Source: Onstottus_B arcticum
GTDB taxonomy: Bacteria; Acidobacteriota; Blastocatellia; UBA7656
DNA: 64,000 bases
NCBI GenBank assembly: GCA_038040485.1
Contig: JBBPIE010000030.1
Span: 1-64,000 of the forward strand
Direction: 5' to 3'
The notes under the pieces were generated by a model that saw only the letters and a program-made list of their open reading frames with translations, was not told the DNA's origin and searched no databases. Both the position numbers and the translations under genes were made by a program. This document shows positions 34,240-42,075 of this stretch, one piece after another (position 1 is the first letter of the stretch; every line of letters starts with the position of its first letter).

Positions 34240-35463
34240 CTAAGACTCCGCGACTTCGATCGAATAGATGTGCGGCAGATACCGCGCCAGACACTCCCAC
34301 TTCTTTCCCTCGTTACGGCTGCCCCATACCTCGCCGCTCGTTGTGCCGAAGTAGACGCCAACCGGATCGCGCGAATCGGCCGCCATCGCCTGACGCTTCA
34401 CCGTGAGCCACGCATCACGCTTTGGCAGACCTTTGTCGAGGCGCTTCCAACTATTGCCCGCGTCTTGAGTCACGTAAGCCGCCGGCTTTCCTTCTGGACT
34501 CGTGCGAGGCCAAACGGTTGTGCCGTCCATGGGAAACACCCACGCGGTGTCGGGTTTGCGCGGGTGAAGCACCATCGGGAACCCGATGTCTCCGACCTTT
34601 TTTGGCATGTTGTCGCCGATGCGAATCCACGCGCTCCCGTCGCGCTCCATGCGATAGATGCCGCAGTGATTCTGCTGATAGAGCCGTTCAGGCATGAGCG
34701 GATGCAGTCTCACGCAATGCGGGTCGTGGCCGTACTCGACATTCTGGTCCGGGAGAAAGTCAGCAGCGCAGCCTTTGTTCAACGGCTTCCAGCTACCGCC
34801 TTTGTCGACGCTTTCAAAGACACCACCCATCGACATGCCGAGGTAGATATGATTCGAATCTCGCGGATCGATGAGGATCGAATGAAGCTTGGGACCGTCG
34901 GGTGTCCCGTCCTGGTCGCCGCCCACCCACGCGTGACGCATCGGGTTTTCGTTGAAGCCGTCTACGCCGTCCCACGTCTTGCCGCCGTCCTCCGAGCGGA
35001 ACAAGCCTTGAGGCGACGAGCCCGCGTACCACACACCCGGCTCGTTCGGATGTCCGGGCGTCAACCAGAAGACGTGATCGACCACTAGTCCTTTCTGACC
35101 TTCTGGAACTTTGCGAAACGCGGGCGGGCGTTCAGCCTCAACCCAATTCTTTCCCCCATCATTCGACCTGAAGACCGTCGGTCCGAGGTGCCCCGTGCGC
35201 GCCGCCATCAGGAGGGTCTCTGTGTCTCGGGGATCTTGCAGGATGTGATGAACCGTGTGGCCGAGAAAGATCGGCTCCGAAATTTCCCATTTGCGTCGTG
35301 ACTTGTTGCTCCGAAGTACGAAAGCTCCCTTGCGCGTTGCGATGAGCAGGACCAGCGGCCCCGTCGCGGTCGGGACGTCACCGCCCGCTTCGCCCGCGCC
35401 AGCGTTCGCTGATTTTGACTTCTTGTTCTTGGATTTTTTGCCGGACTCATTTGATTTACTCAT
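34240..35463 (-). CDS. Sialidase-like BNR/VPS10 beta-propeller protein
   Basis: A 407-residue protein. After a lysine-rich, low-complexity N-terminus (about 35 residues) comes a beta-propeller with repeated Asp-box-like motifs: FRSNDGGKNWVEA, FRSEDGGKTWDGV, FESVDKGGSWKPL, YVTQDAGNSWKRL and GSRNEGKKWECL. Such proteins are often labelled exo-alpha-sialidase, but the arginine triad of true sialidases is not evident. There is no signal peptide, so it is probably cytosolic. It is coupled to the MoaD-like gene downstream. Confidence 0.8.
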   Translation of the reverse strand: MSKSNESGKKSKNKKSKSANAGAGEAGGDVPTATGPLVLLIATRKGAFVLRSNKSRRKWEISEPIFLGHTVHHILQDPRDTETLLMAARTGHLGPTVFRSNDGGKNWVEAERPPAFRKVPEGQKGLVVDHVFWLTPGHPNEPGVWYAGSSPQGLFRSEDGGKTWDGVDGFNENPMRHAWVGGDQDGTPDGPKLHSILIDPRDSNHIYLGMSMGGVFESVDKGGSWKPLNKGCAADFLPDQNVEYGHDPHCVRLHPLMPERLYQQNHCGIYRMERDGSAWIRIGDNMPKKVGDIGFPMVLHPRKPDTAWVFPMDGTTVWPRTSPEGKPAAYVTQDAGNSWKRLDKGLPKRDAWLTVKRQAMAADSRDPVGVYFGTTSGEVWGSRNEGKKWECLARYLPHIYSIEVAES

Positions 35464-36003
35464 AGGTATCACCCTTCAGGATGGCGCATCGCGTACAAGG
35501 AAACTGCCCGCCGCGCTTTCGAAGCGCGGTTGCTATTCTGCTTCGGTCAACCAGTCTCAAAACGAGGCAGCGCTATTCTACTGTTCCACGCTTTGGCAAA
35601 ACAAGCGCGCGTTTCCGTGGCGAAACAACTAAAGGCGGTCGAGGAACCGATTCAAAATCCCGTTCGCACTTAACAAACGCTTTGCGTGAGAACGATACAT
35701 CCGTGTAGGGCGGCAGGACACGTGGGGACGCGGTTTAGAGCGGCACGACTCTTGCCAAGTTCATATATGAGCAGAGTCATGAATTAATATTCAAACGGTC
35801 TAGTATTGAACAGACTACCAGGCACTCGACAGGCACCATAGAGGGGGTATGAGGTTACCAGCGCAGCAAAAGCAGGCGGGTAGAAGTCAATGGCGGTCAG
35901 AGTCAACATTCTCACTAATGTCCACTGACTACTCGAATCGGTTTACTGGAACCTGCCGTCGAAAACACTAATACCCAACACCACATTTTGGAGGTTTAGA
36001 ATC
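35464..36003. other. Long intergenic region upstream of the repeat-domain secreted protein
   Basis: The 540-nt gap between divergent genes contains no credible gene. A perfect 8-bp hairpin (CCGCGCTT / AAGCGCGG, 35511-35529) lies 48 nt upstream of the sialidase-like gene start. The AT-rich segment around 35757-35815 probably holds the promoter of the plus-strand gene. GGAGG at 35991-35995 is its ribosome site. Confidence 0.5.
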
Positions 36004-38337
36004 ATGCAACGAACAAGACAATTCTTTTCAGCAACACTTTTGGCGGCGTTAACATTGACGACTCTGAGCACGGGTTTCAGTGCACCCCAACAGCGGGCGT
36101 ATAGGGTCACCTATCAGGAAGTCGATCAACTTCTCGGGCGCATCGAATCGCGCTCAACCCAGTTTCGTCAGAGTTTGGACGCCGCGCTTAATCGGACGCG
36201 GATCGACGGCACAAGACAGGAAGACAATATCAACGAATTCGTCCGAACCTTCGAGGCGGCAACGGTAAGCCTGCGGGATCGGTTCAGAGGAAGGCGCGAC
36301 GTAGCCGCCGATGTTAGCGAGGTGTTGAACCGCGCTGGTCGAATCGACAGCTTCATGACACGCAACAATCTGGGTGCGACTGCGGAAGGCGATTGGCGGG
36401 CGCTTCGCTCAGACCTCGACGTGCTGGCGGGTTACTACAATGTGACCTGGCGCTGGGATGCTCCAACCCCTCCCCAACAGCGGGCGTATAGGGTCACCTA
36501 TCAGGAAGTCGATCAACTTCTCGGGCGCATCGAATCGCGCTCAACCCAGTTTCGTCAGAGTTTGGACGCCGCGCTTAATCGGACGCGGATCGACGGCACA
36601 AGACAGGAAGACAATATCAACGAATTCGTCCGAACCTTCGAGGCGGCAACGGTAAGCCTGCGGGATCGGTTCAGAGGAAGGCGCGACGTAGCCGCCGATG
36701 TTAGCGAGGTGTTGAACCGCGCTGGTCGAATCGACAGCTTCATGACACGCAACAATCTGGGTGCGACTGCGGAAGGCGATTGGCGGGCGCTTCGCTCAGA
36801 CCTCGACGTGCTGGCGGGTTACTACAATGTGACCTGGCGCTGGGATGCTCCAACCCCTCCCCAACAGCGGGCGTATAGGGTCACCTATCAGGAAGTCGAT
36901 CAACTTCTCGGGCGCATCGAATCGCGCTCAACCCAGTTTCGTCAGAGTTTGGACGCCGCGCTTAATCGGACGCGGATCGACGGCACAAGACAGGAAGACA
37001 ATATCAACGAATTCGTCCGAACCTTCGAGGCGGCAACTGCAAGCCTGCGGGATCGGTTCAGAGGTAGACGAGACGTGGCGACCGATGTTAGCGAGGTGTT
37101 GAACCGCGCTGGTCGAATCGACAGTTTCATGCGGCGCAGCAATCTGGGTGCGACTGCGGAAGGCGATTGGCGGGCGCTTCGCTCAGACCTTGACGTGCTT
37201 GCGGGTTACTACAATGTGACCTGGGGCTGGGACGGCCCAACTGGTGGGAACTTGCCTGGGACCGTGCCAGGCCGGAATCGAGAAGCCAATCGTCTAAGGG
37301 GAACCTATCGGCTGGACGCTTCGCGGAGCGATGACGTCTGGAGAGCCGCCAGCCGAGCTACCCGCGGACTTACTGCTGAGCAGCAACAGCGTCTCCGCGA
37401 GAGGATCTCCAACCGCCTGTCTGCTCCAGAAATGCTCGCGATCGAGCGGCGCGGCCGCAACATAACTATCGCTTCGTCAATCGCTCCAGTAGCCACATTT
37501 GATGCGGACGGACGCGAGAGGGTAGAACAAATGCCGAACGGGCGCAGCGTGCGAGTCATGGCTTCGCTTGTTGGGGATCAACTGGTTGTCAGCTCGACGG
37601 GCGAACGGGGCAATGATTTCCGCGTGAGCTTTGATGTCCTCGGCAACGGTCAGCAGCTTCGTGTAACCCGCCGCATGGACGTCGAGAGCCTAACTCAGCC
37701 GGTCACCGTCAATAGCATCTACAACAAGACCTCAGAAGTAGCTCAATTGGATCTGTACAACGAGACTTCGCCGGTTAGCCGAAATCCGAGGCGCCCGTTG
37801 GACGGCGTCGAGTTGGTCGCCACTCTCAACAACACTTTGACGACCCGACAGGCACGCGAAGGCGAGCGTTTCAGCCTGACAGTCCGATCGCCATCGAACT
37901 ACGAGGGCGCCGTCATTGAAGGTTATCTATCGCGCGTTGACCGTGCAAAACGAGTATCGGGACGAGCCGAGCTCTCGTTTAACTTCGAGCGCATTCGTAT
38001 GCGCAACGGGGCAACTCGTCCCTTCGACGGTTATATAACGAGCGTACGCACTACCAACGGCGAAGATGTTCGAGTCGATAACGAGGGTACGGTCGCCGAA
38101 AGCGACAGCCAGACGACACAGACGGTCACTAGAACGGGGATTGGCGCTGCCCTCGGTGCCCTGGTGGGCGCAATCGCGGGAGGCGGAAAAGGCGCAGCGA
38201 TCGGCGCAGCAGTTGGCGCAGGCGCTGGTGCTGGTTCCGTTTTCATCCAGGGACGCGATGATCTCGAACTGATCAGCGGAACTGAGTTTACAATCCGCGC
38301 GGCTACACCGGGCAATCGGCAGGAGCCCGGTCGCTAG
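36004..38337 (+). CDS. Secreted protein with three 129-residue repeats and a C-terminal glycine zipper
   Basis: A 777-residue exported protein. Signal peptide covers residues 1 to about 27. Residues 28-414 are three copies of a helical 129-residue unit (YRVTYQEVDQLLGRIESRS ... LDVLAGYYNVTW). A middle region of about 415-690 contains RLDASRSDDVWRAASRATRGL, the beginning of a domain seen in acidobacterial exported proteins, followed by beta-rich sequence. Residues about 715-750 form a glycine zipper (GIGAALGALVGAIAGGGKGAAIGAAVGAGAGAG) able to insert in a membrane. Related YMGG-like proteins are envelope proteins of unknown role. GGAGG supports the start. The repeats are near-identical at DNA level. 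Confidence 0.8.
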   Translation: MQRTRQFFSATLLAALTLTTLSTGFSAPQQRAYRVTYQEVDQLLGRIESRSTQFRQSLDAALNRTRIDGTRQEDNINEFVRTFEAATVSLRDRFRGRRDVAADVSEVLNRAGRIDSFMTRNNLGATAEGDWRALRSDLDVLAGYYNVTWRWDAPTPPQQRAYRVTYQEVDQLLGRIESRSTQFRQSLDAALNRTRIDGTRQEDNINEFVRTFEAATVSLRDRFRGRRDVAADVSEVLNRAGRIDSFMTRNNLGATAEGDWRALRSDLDVLAGYYNVTWRWDAPTPPQQRAYRVTYQEVDQLLGRIESRSTQFRQSLDAALNRTRIDGTRQEDNINEFVRTFEAATASLRDRFRGRRDVATDVSEVLNRAGRIDSFMRRSNLGATAEGDWRALRSDLDVLAGYYNVTWGWDGPTGGNLPGTVPGRNREANRLRGTYRLDASRSDDVWRAASRATRGLTAEQQQRLRERISNRLSAPEMLAIERRGRNITIASSIAPVATFDADGRERVEQMPNGRSVRVMASLVGDQLVVSSTGERGNDFRVSFDVLGNGQQLRVTRRMDVESLTQPVTVNSIYNKTSEVAQLDLYNETSPVSRNPRRPLDGVELVATLNNTLTTRQAREGERFSLTVRSPSNYEGAVIEGYLSRVDRAKRVSGRAELSFNFERIRMRNGATRPFDGYITSVRTTNGEDVRVDNEGTVAESDSQTTQTVTRTGIGAALGALVGAIAGGGKGAAIGAAVGAGAGAGSVFIQGRDDLELISGTEFTIRAATPGNRQEPGR
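36085..37245 (+). repeat. Three tandem 387-bp coding repeats
   Basis: Units 36085-36471, 36472-36858 and 36859-37245. Units 1 and 2 appear identical over their full length. Unit 3 is identical up to about 37035, then differs at scattered positions to its end. Such identity between neighbouring units points to recent duplication or gene conversion; an assembly artefact is also possible. Confidence 0.9.
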
Positions 38338-38341
38338 AGCC

Positions 38342-38381
38342 AACGCCGCTCGACACATTATCGATAGTGTCGGGCGGCGTT
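38342..38381 (+). terminator. Hairpin after the glycine-zipper gene, possible terminator
   Basis: AACGCCGCTCGACAC (38342-38356) pairs with GTGTCGGGCGGCGTT (38367-38381) with one T-G wobble. It begins 5 nt after the stop codon. A T tract is weak, so termination may be inefficient. Confidence 0.55.
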
Positions 38382-38428
38382 CCCCAATCAAAGGCGCGCG
38401 TGCCAAGTTGGAGTCAAGGGGAAGGACC

Positions 38429-38602
38429 ATGATTTTGATAATCTCGTTGGGCGTCTTGAGTACAGCGCTGGGAGTTGGCTTTGGATGGAGCGTTCTCGAG
38501 TTAACGATGCGAGCGTTAGAACGCAGCCTCGATGAGTCACCCCGCCCAGCGCATTCCCTACATCCTGGGCCTGCAATCCTGGGAACTCTGTGGAAACGTT
38601 AG
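38429..38602 (+). CDS. Small single-span membrane protein
   Basis: A 57-residue peptide with one hydrophobic helix (ILIISLGVLSTALGVGFGWSVL, here described as residues 2-23) and a charged tail. GGGGAAGG precedes the ATG at good spacing. It lies about 90 nt after the glycine-zipper gene. No family is recognised, and it could be a chance frame. Confidence 0.4.
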   Translation: MILIISLGVLSTALGVGFGWSVLELTMRALERSLDESPRPAHSLHPGPAILGTLWKR

Positions 38603-38782
38603 TTGAGCCCTGTTCTAAAGCGATACTGTGCTTTGCTTTTGCGGCAGCCCTGATTCCTAGCAGACTTGTCCTGGTGTATAGTCCCGCCAACTCGGCAACC
38701 ATGAGGGAATTTGGATTGTGGCTGTCAAATAACCTCCTCTTCTTCTTTGGTTGAGGGACACAACCATTGAAGGGACGCAGAA

Positions 38783-38828
38783 AACGGAAGGGATAACTCG
38801 CCCGAGTTTTCCCTTCCGTTATTTTTTG
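38783..38828 (+). terminator. Strong rho-independent terminator
   Basis: AACGGAAGGGA (38783-38793) pairs perfectly with TCCCTTCCGTT (38810-38820) and is followed by ATTTTTTGG. No recognised gene ends just before it: 38603-38782 is apparently non-coding, so the terminator may close the transcript of the small membrane protein or a small RNA. Confidence 0.85.
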
Positions 38829-38980
38829 GCCTATACATTTTCTTACCGCTAACCTCTCAACTTGGTCACCTATCGACTGACGGGATCCTGAGGACAACCT
38901 CCCTGGCGACTCTCGAACGTCGATCGGGCGATCTGGGCAGCCATGCCACTGATTGATGATGCTCTACGTCCTAAGGGTTC

Positions 38981-39009
38981 TTGAAATGAGACGAGGCGCT
39001 CCCTATACT
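38981..39009 (+). promoter_or_regulatory. Sigma70-type promoter of tRNA-Ser
   Basis: TTGAAA at 38981-38986 and TATACT at 39004-39009 are separated by exactly 17 nt and end 12 nt before the tRNA. This is the clearest consensus promoter in the window. Confidence 0.8.
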
Positions 39010-39021
39010 TGAGCCTCGGTT

Positions 39022-39106
39022 GGAGGGGTACCCTAATGGTAAGGAAGCGGTCTTGAAAACCGCCGGGCGAAAGCCCTTGCAGGTTCGAGTCCTGTCCCCT
39101 CCGCCA
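39022..39106 (+). tRNA. tRNA-Ser(TGA)
   Basis: Class II tRNA with a long variable arm. The acceptor GGAGGGG pairs with CCCCTCC, the discriminator is G and CCA is encoded (39104-39106). The anticodon stem GCGGT/ACCGC encloses CTTGAAA with anticodon TGA at 39054-39056. The variable arm is CGGGCGAAAGCCC and the T arm GCAGGTTCGAGTCCTGT. A consensus promoter lies directly upstream. Confidence 0.95.
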
Positions 39107-39125
39107 CTCGCTCACCCACGCCTGG

Positions 39126-40700
39126 TTACTTCGACTGAAGCCTCCTGCCTTCCGCGCTGAATACCGCGACTGACGCGATGCCGCGAAGACCCTTCGTCAA
39201 CTTGCGGGAGTCTCCAACGACGACAATGACCGCAGTCTTGCTCGCGATGTACTTGCGAGCGACTTCCCGCACTTGATCCGCTGACACTGCATCGATGCGC
39301 GCGCGGTGGGTCTCCAGATAATCGGGCGCAAGTCCCAGCACGCGAGAGTGCAACAGTCGTCCGGCAACGCCCCCCTGAACAGACAAGCTCAGCGCGAACT
39401 GGCCGCTCAGAAACTTCTTCGCGTCTTGCAGTTCCCGATCACTGACCGGTTCTTCCGCGATGCGGTCAAACTCGGCAAGCATCTCTTTGATTGCTGAGAC
39501 CGTCACTTCGGTTCGGGTCTGGGAAGTACCGTAGAAAGTCCCAGCTTCCTTCAAAGCGCTTATCGAGCTGTACACGTCGTAGGCGTACCCCTTCTTCTCT
39601 CGAATGTTCATAAAGAGCCTCGATGCCGCACCCGCTCCAAGGATGGCGTCCGCCACTAACAATGCGTAGTAGTCGGAGTCCACGCGTTTTACCGCAAGCC
39701 CCCCGATTCGAAAGTCGGCTTGTTCGGAACCCGGACGGTCGATCAGGTAGATCTTGCGCGCTTCCGCATTGGGCAATCGTGGATGCCCTGCCGTCCGATG
39801 GGCCGCGGGTTTCCCCCAACTGCCGAACAAGTCACGAAGCGTCTTCTCGGTCTTCGAAGAATCGAAGTCGCCGACGACCACAATGGCCGATCCTTCAGAT
39901 GTGAAGTTGGACTTGTAGAAGCGCACGATCCCCAACCGCGTCACCGCCCGAACCGCTTGCGGCGTTGGGACTGAGAGTGAATATGGATGTGAGCCGTAGA
40001 CGACTTTGTCGAACATCTCGTCGACAAGAAAAGCCGGCTCCTGGCGTTGTACCTTGAGCCGCTCGACGCGGTTGTTCTTGTAGAGCGCGACTTCGCTTTG
40101 AGCAAACGCAGGACGAAGCACCACGTCGGCGAACAGTTCGATCATTCGAGGAACGTTCTCAGAGACGACCACCGCCGACACCTCGGCGTAGTCTTCATTG
40201 ACCGAAGACGCAATGCGGCCGCCAAGCGATTCCACTTCGCGAGCCAGCTCACTCCCTGTCCGCGAGCCCGCGCCTTCGGTCAGAAGCTGCGTCGTTGACT
40301 CGGCAAGCGCTACGTAGTTCGCGAGCGCCGCCGATCCGGCCACGCGCGGTGGAGCGAGCGGTATGCCGGCCTCGATTGTAACGAGCGGCACGCGGTGGTC
40401 TTCAACCAAAACGATTGTCAGCCCGTTGTCGAGCGTGATCTGATTCCTTGCGGGGAGCCTGAACGGACGGGCTGGTGGGGGCGCTGGGGGTTGCTTACGC
40501 CATGATTCTGCTGCCTCCTGTGGCGACTGAAATATAAGGGTCTCGCCACCAAGACGCGAAGGGACGCAAAGGACGCAAAGGACACAAAGGACACAAAGGA
40601 CATAAGGGACACGAAGGGCACAAGATAACCTGCTTGAAACTCCTTCCCGTCGCTTGGGTCCCTTATGTCGTTTGGGTCCCTTGTGTTCCCGTGTGCTCAC
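39126..40700 (-). CDS. M16-family peptidase-like subunit lacking the zinc motif
   Basis: A 524-residue protein with pitrilysin/insulinase-like domains (LDNGLTIVLVEDHRVPLVTIEAG ... FADVVLRPAF ... GAASRLFMNIREKKGYAYDVYSS). The HxxEH zinc motif is absent: the corresponding segment reads NYVALAESTTQLLTEGAG. It is therefore the non-catalytic partner of the active M16 protein encoded just upstream. The GTG start overlaps the upstream stop codon (GTGA), indicating coupled translation. Residues about 1-50 are encoded by a word repeat and include the hydrophobic run VLCVLCVLCVLCV, which may serve as the signal sequence. The pair is expected in the periplasm. Confidence 0.85.
   Translation of the reverse strand: MSTREHKGPKRHKGPKRREGVSSRLSCALRVPYVLCVLCVLCVLCVPSRLGGETLIFQSPQEAAESWRKQPPAPPPARPFRLPARNQITLDNGLTIVLVEDHRVPLVTIEAGIPLAPPRVAGSAALANYVALAESTTQLLTEGAGSRTGSELAREVESLGGRIASSVNEDYAEVSAVVVSENVPRMIELFADVVLRPAFAQSEVALYKNNRVERLKVQRQEPAFLVDEMFDKVVYGSHPYSLSVPTPQAVRAVTRLGIVRFYKSNFTSEGSAIVVVGDFDSSKTEKTLRDLFGSWGKPAAHRTAGHPRLPNAEARKIYLIDRPGSEQADFRIGGLAVKRVDSDYYALLVADAILGAGAASRLFMNIREKKGYAYDVYSSISALKEAGTFYGTSQTRTEVTVSAIKEMLAEFDRIAEEPVSDRELQDAKKFLSGQFALSLSVQGGVAGRLLHSRVLGLAPDYLETHRARIDAVSADQVREVARKYIASKTAVIVVVGDSRKLTKGLRGIASVAVFSAEGRRLQSK
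40546..40698. repeat. Word-type palindromic repeat (GGACACAAA words) inside the M16 reading frame
   Basis: The left arm about 40546-40623 is a run of GGACGCAAA/GGACACAAA words. The right arm about 40654-40698 is inverted (GGGTCCCTTATGTCG, GGGTCCCTTGTGTTC). It lies at the junction of two M16 peptidase genes and is translated as the N-terminus of the downstream one. Confidence 0.85.
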
Positions 40701-42061
40701 TGCTTTTCCTTTGCCGGACGGATAAATAGCACCGCCCGATTCGCGGAGCCAAAGTACCGCTTTGCCGCTTCGCGAATCTGTTCGGGAGTCACCGCCAGAT
40801 ACCGGTCGATCTCGGTGTTGATCAACGAAGGTTCGCCATCAAACATCGCGAATTCCGCAAGCGCAAGCGCACGCCCCAACGGCGTTTGAAGGCTCGAGAA
40901 CTCGCCTTCCGAACCGGCCGCAAAACGAGCAAGCCGATACTGGTTCTTCACTTTGCTAAGTTCGGCGGGCGTGACTCCTTCGTTCTTGACGCGTTCGATC
41001 TCGGCGTCGATCAGCGCCTCGACCGCTTCAGGTTTCACCTTCGCTTTGTGAATGGCGAGCACTGCGACCTGTCCCGGGCCGCGCCGGGCTTCGAGCGTCC
41101 CGGTTACTTCGAGCGCCACTTCTTTCTCCTTTACAAGCACCCGATACACGCGAGCGCTTTCGCCGTCGAACAACATCGTCTTCAGCAAAGCGATCGCATA
41201 GAAGTCCGCTGAGTTGCGCGCTGGAATCTTCCACGCGATGGCAAGCGCCGGAACCTGGGCGAGCGGATCCGTAGTGACCGTTTTAGGTTGCGCGACGGCC
41301 TGCGCCTCCGAGACGTCGACCGGCGGCGGCCGCTCGCGTCGAGGGATCGCGCCAAAGTATTTGCGGACGAGCGTTTCGGCTTGAGCCGAATCGATGTCCC
41401 CGGCTATCGCAAGCACCGCGTTGTTGGGCGCGTAGTAGGTATCGAAGAACTGTTTCACGTCCGTGATGCTTGCGGCGTCGAGGTCTTCCATCGAGCCGAT
41501 GGTCGAATGCGAGTTGGCCCAGTTGCCGAAGACCATCTCGTCCATCTTGAGCAGCGCCGGCCAGTAAGCCTGGTTGTCATAGCTGAGCCGCTTTTCTTCT
41601 TTGACGGCTTCCTTCTGGTTCTGAAGATTCTCGGGGGTGATTTTCAGCGAGCGCATCCGGTCGCTCTCGAGCCACAATGCCAGCTCGAGTTGATTCGAGG
41701 GAAGATAGTCGTAGTAGTTTGTGAAGTCGGCGTGAGTCGAAGCGTTCAGGGTGCCGCCGTTGCTCTCGATGTATTTGAAGTGCTCGGCCTTGCCGATGTT
41801 TTCCGAACCTTGAAACATCATGTGCTCGAACAGATGCGCAAAGCCCGACCGGCCCTTGACCTCGTTGCGCGAGCCCACGTCGTAGTAGACGGCTACGGCA
41901 ACGACTGGCGCGGAGTGGTCTTCGGAGAGAAGAACCCGCAGCCCGTTGTCGAGTTGGAATTGGGTGAAGGGCGCTTTGAAAGCTTGCGATCCTGCGTAGG
42001 CAATGCTCGCAAAGAGAATTAGGGTAAGCGTGATATGGCGTGTAACGGATTTGGCAATCAT
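40697..42061 (-). CDS. M16-family zinc peptidase, catalytic subunit
   Basis: A 454-residue exported protein with signal peptide (residues 1 to about 23, ending AYAG). The inverted zinc motif His76-Leu-Phe-Glu79-His80 (GFAHLFEHMMFQGSENIG) and the downstream glutamate region (QKEAVKEEKRLSYDNQAY) show an active pitrilysin-type enzyme. Such periplasmic or secreted peptidases degrade short peptides and work as a clamshell with an inactive partner. That partner is encoded immediately downstream with overlapping stop/start codons. Confidence 0.92.
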   Translation of the reverse strand: MIAKSVTRHITLTLILFASIAYAGSQAFKAPFTQFQLDNGLRVLLSEDHSAPVVAVAVYYDVGSRNEVKGRSGFAHLFEHMMFQGSENIGKAEHFKYIESNGGTLNASTHADFTNYYDYLPSNQLELALWLESDRMRSLKITPENLQNQKEAVKEEKRLSYDNQAYWPALLKMDEMVFGNWANSHSTIGSMEDLDAASITDVKQFFDTYYAPNNAVLAIAGDIDSAQAETLVRKYFGAIPRRERPPPVDVSEAQAVAQPKTVTTDPLAQVPALAIAWKIPARNSADFYAIALLKTMLFDGESARVYRVLVKEKEVALEVTGTLEARRGPGQVAVLAIHKAKVKPEAVEALIDAEIERVKNEGVTPAELSKVKNQYRLARFAAGSEGEFSSLQTPLGRALALAEFAMFDGEPSLINTEIDRYLAVTPEQIREAAKRYFGSANRAVLFIRPAKEKQ

Positions 42062-42075
42062 GAAAAGCGACGATC

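Noticed and set aside
38870..39115. Minus-strand frame encoding a GQDSNLQGLSPGG-type protein
   Set aside because: It is the antisense of tRNA-Ser, a known source of false proteins.
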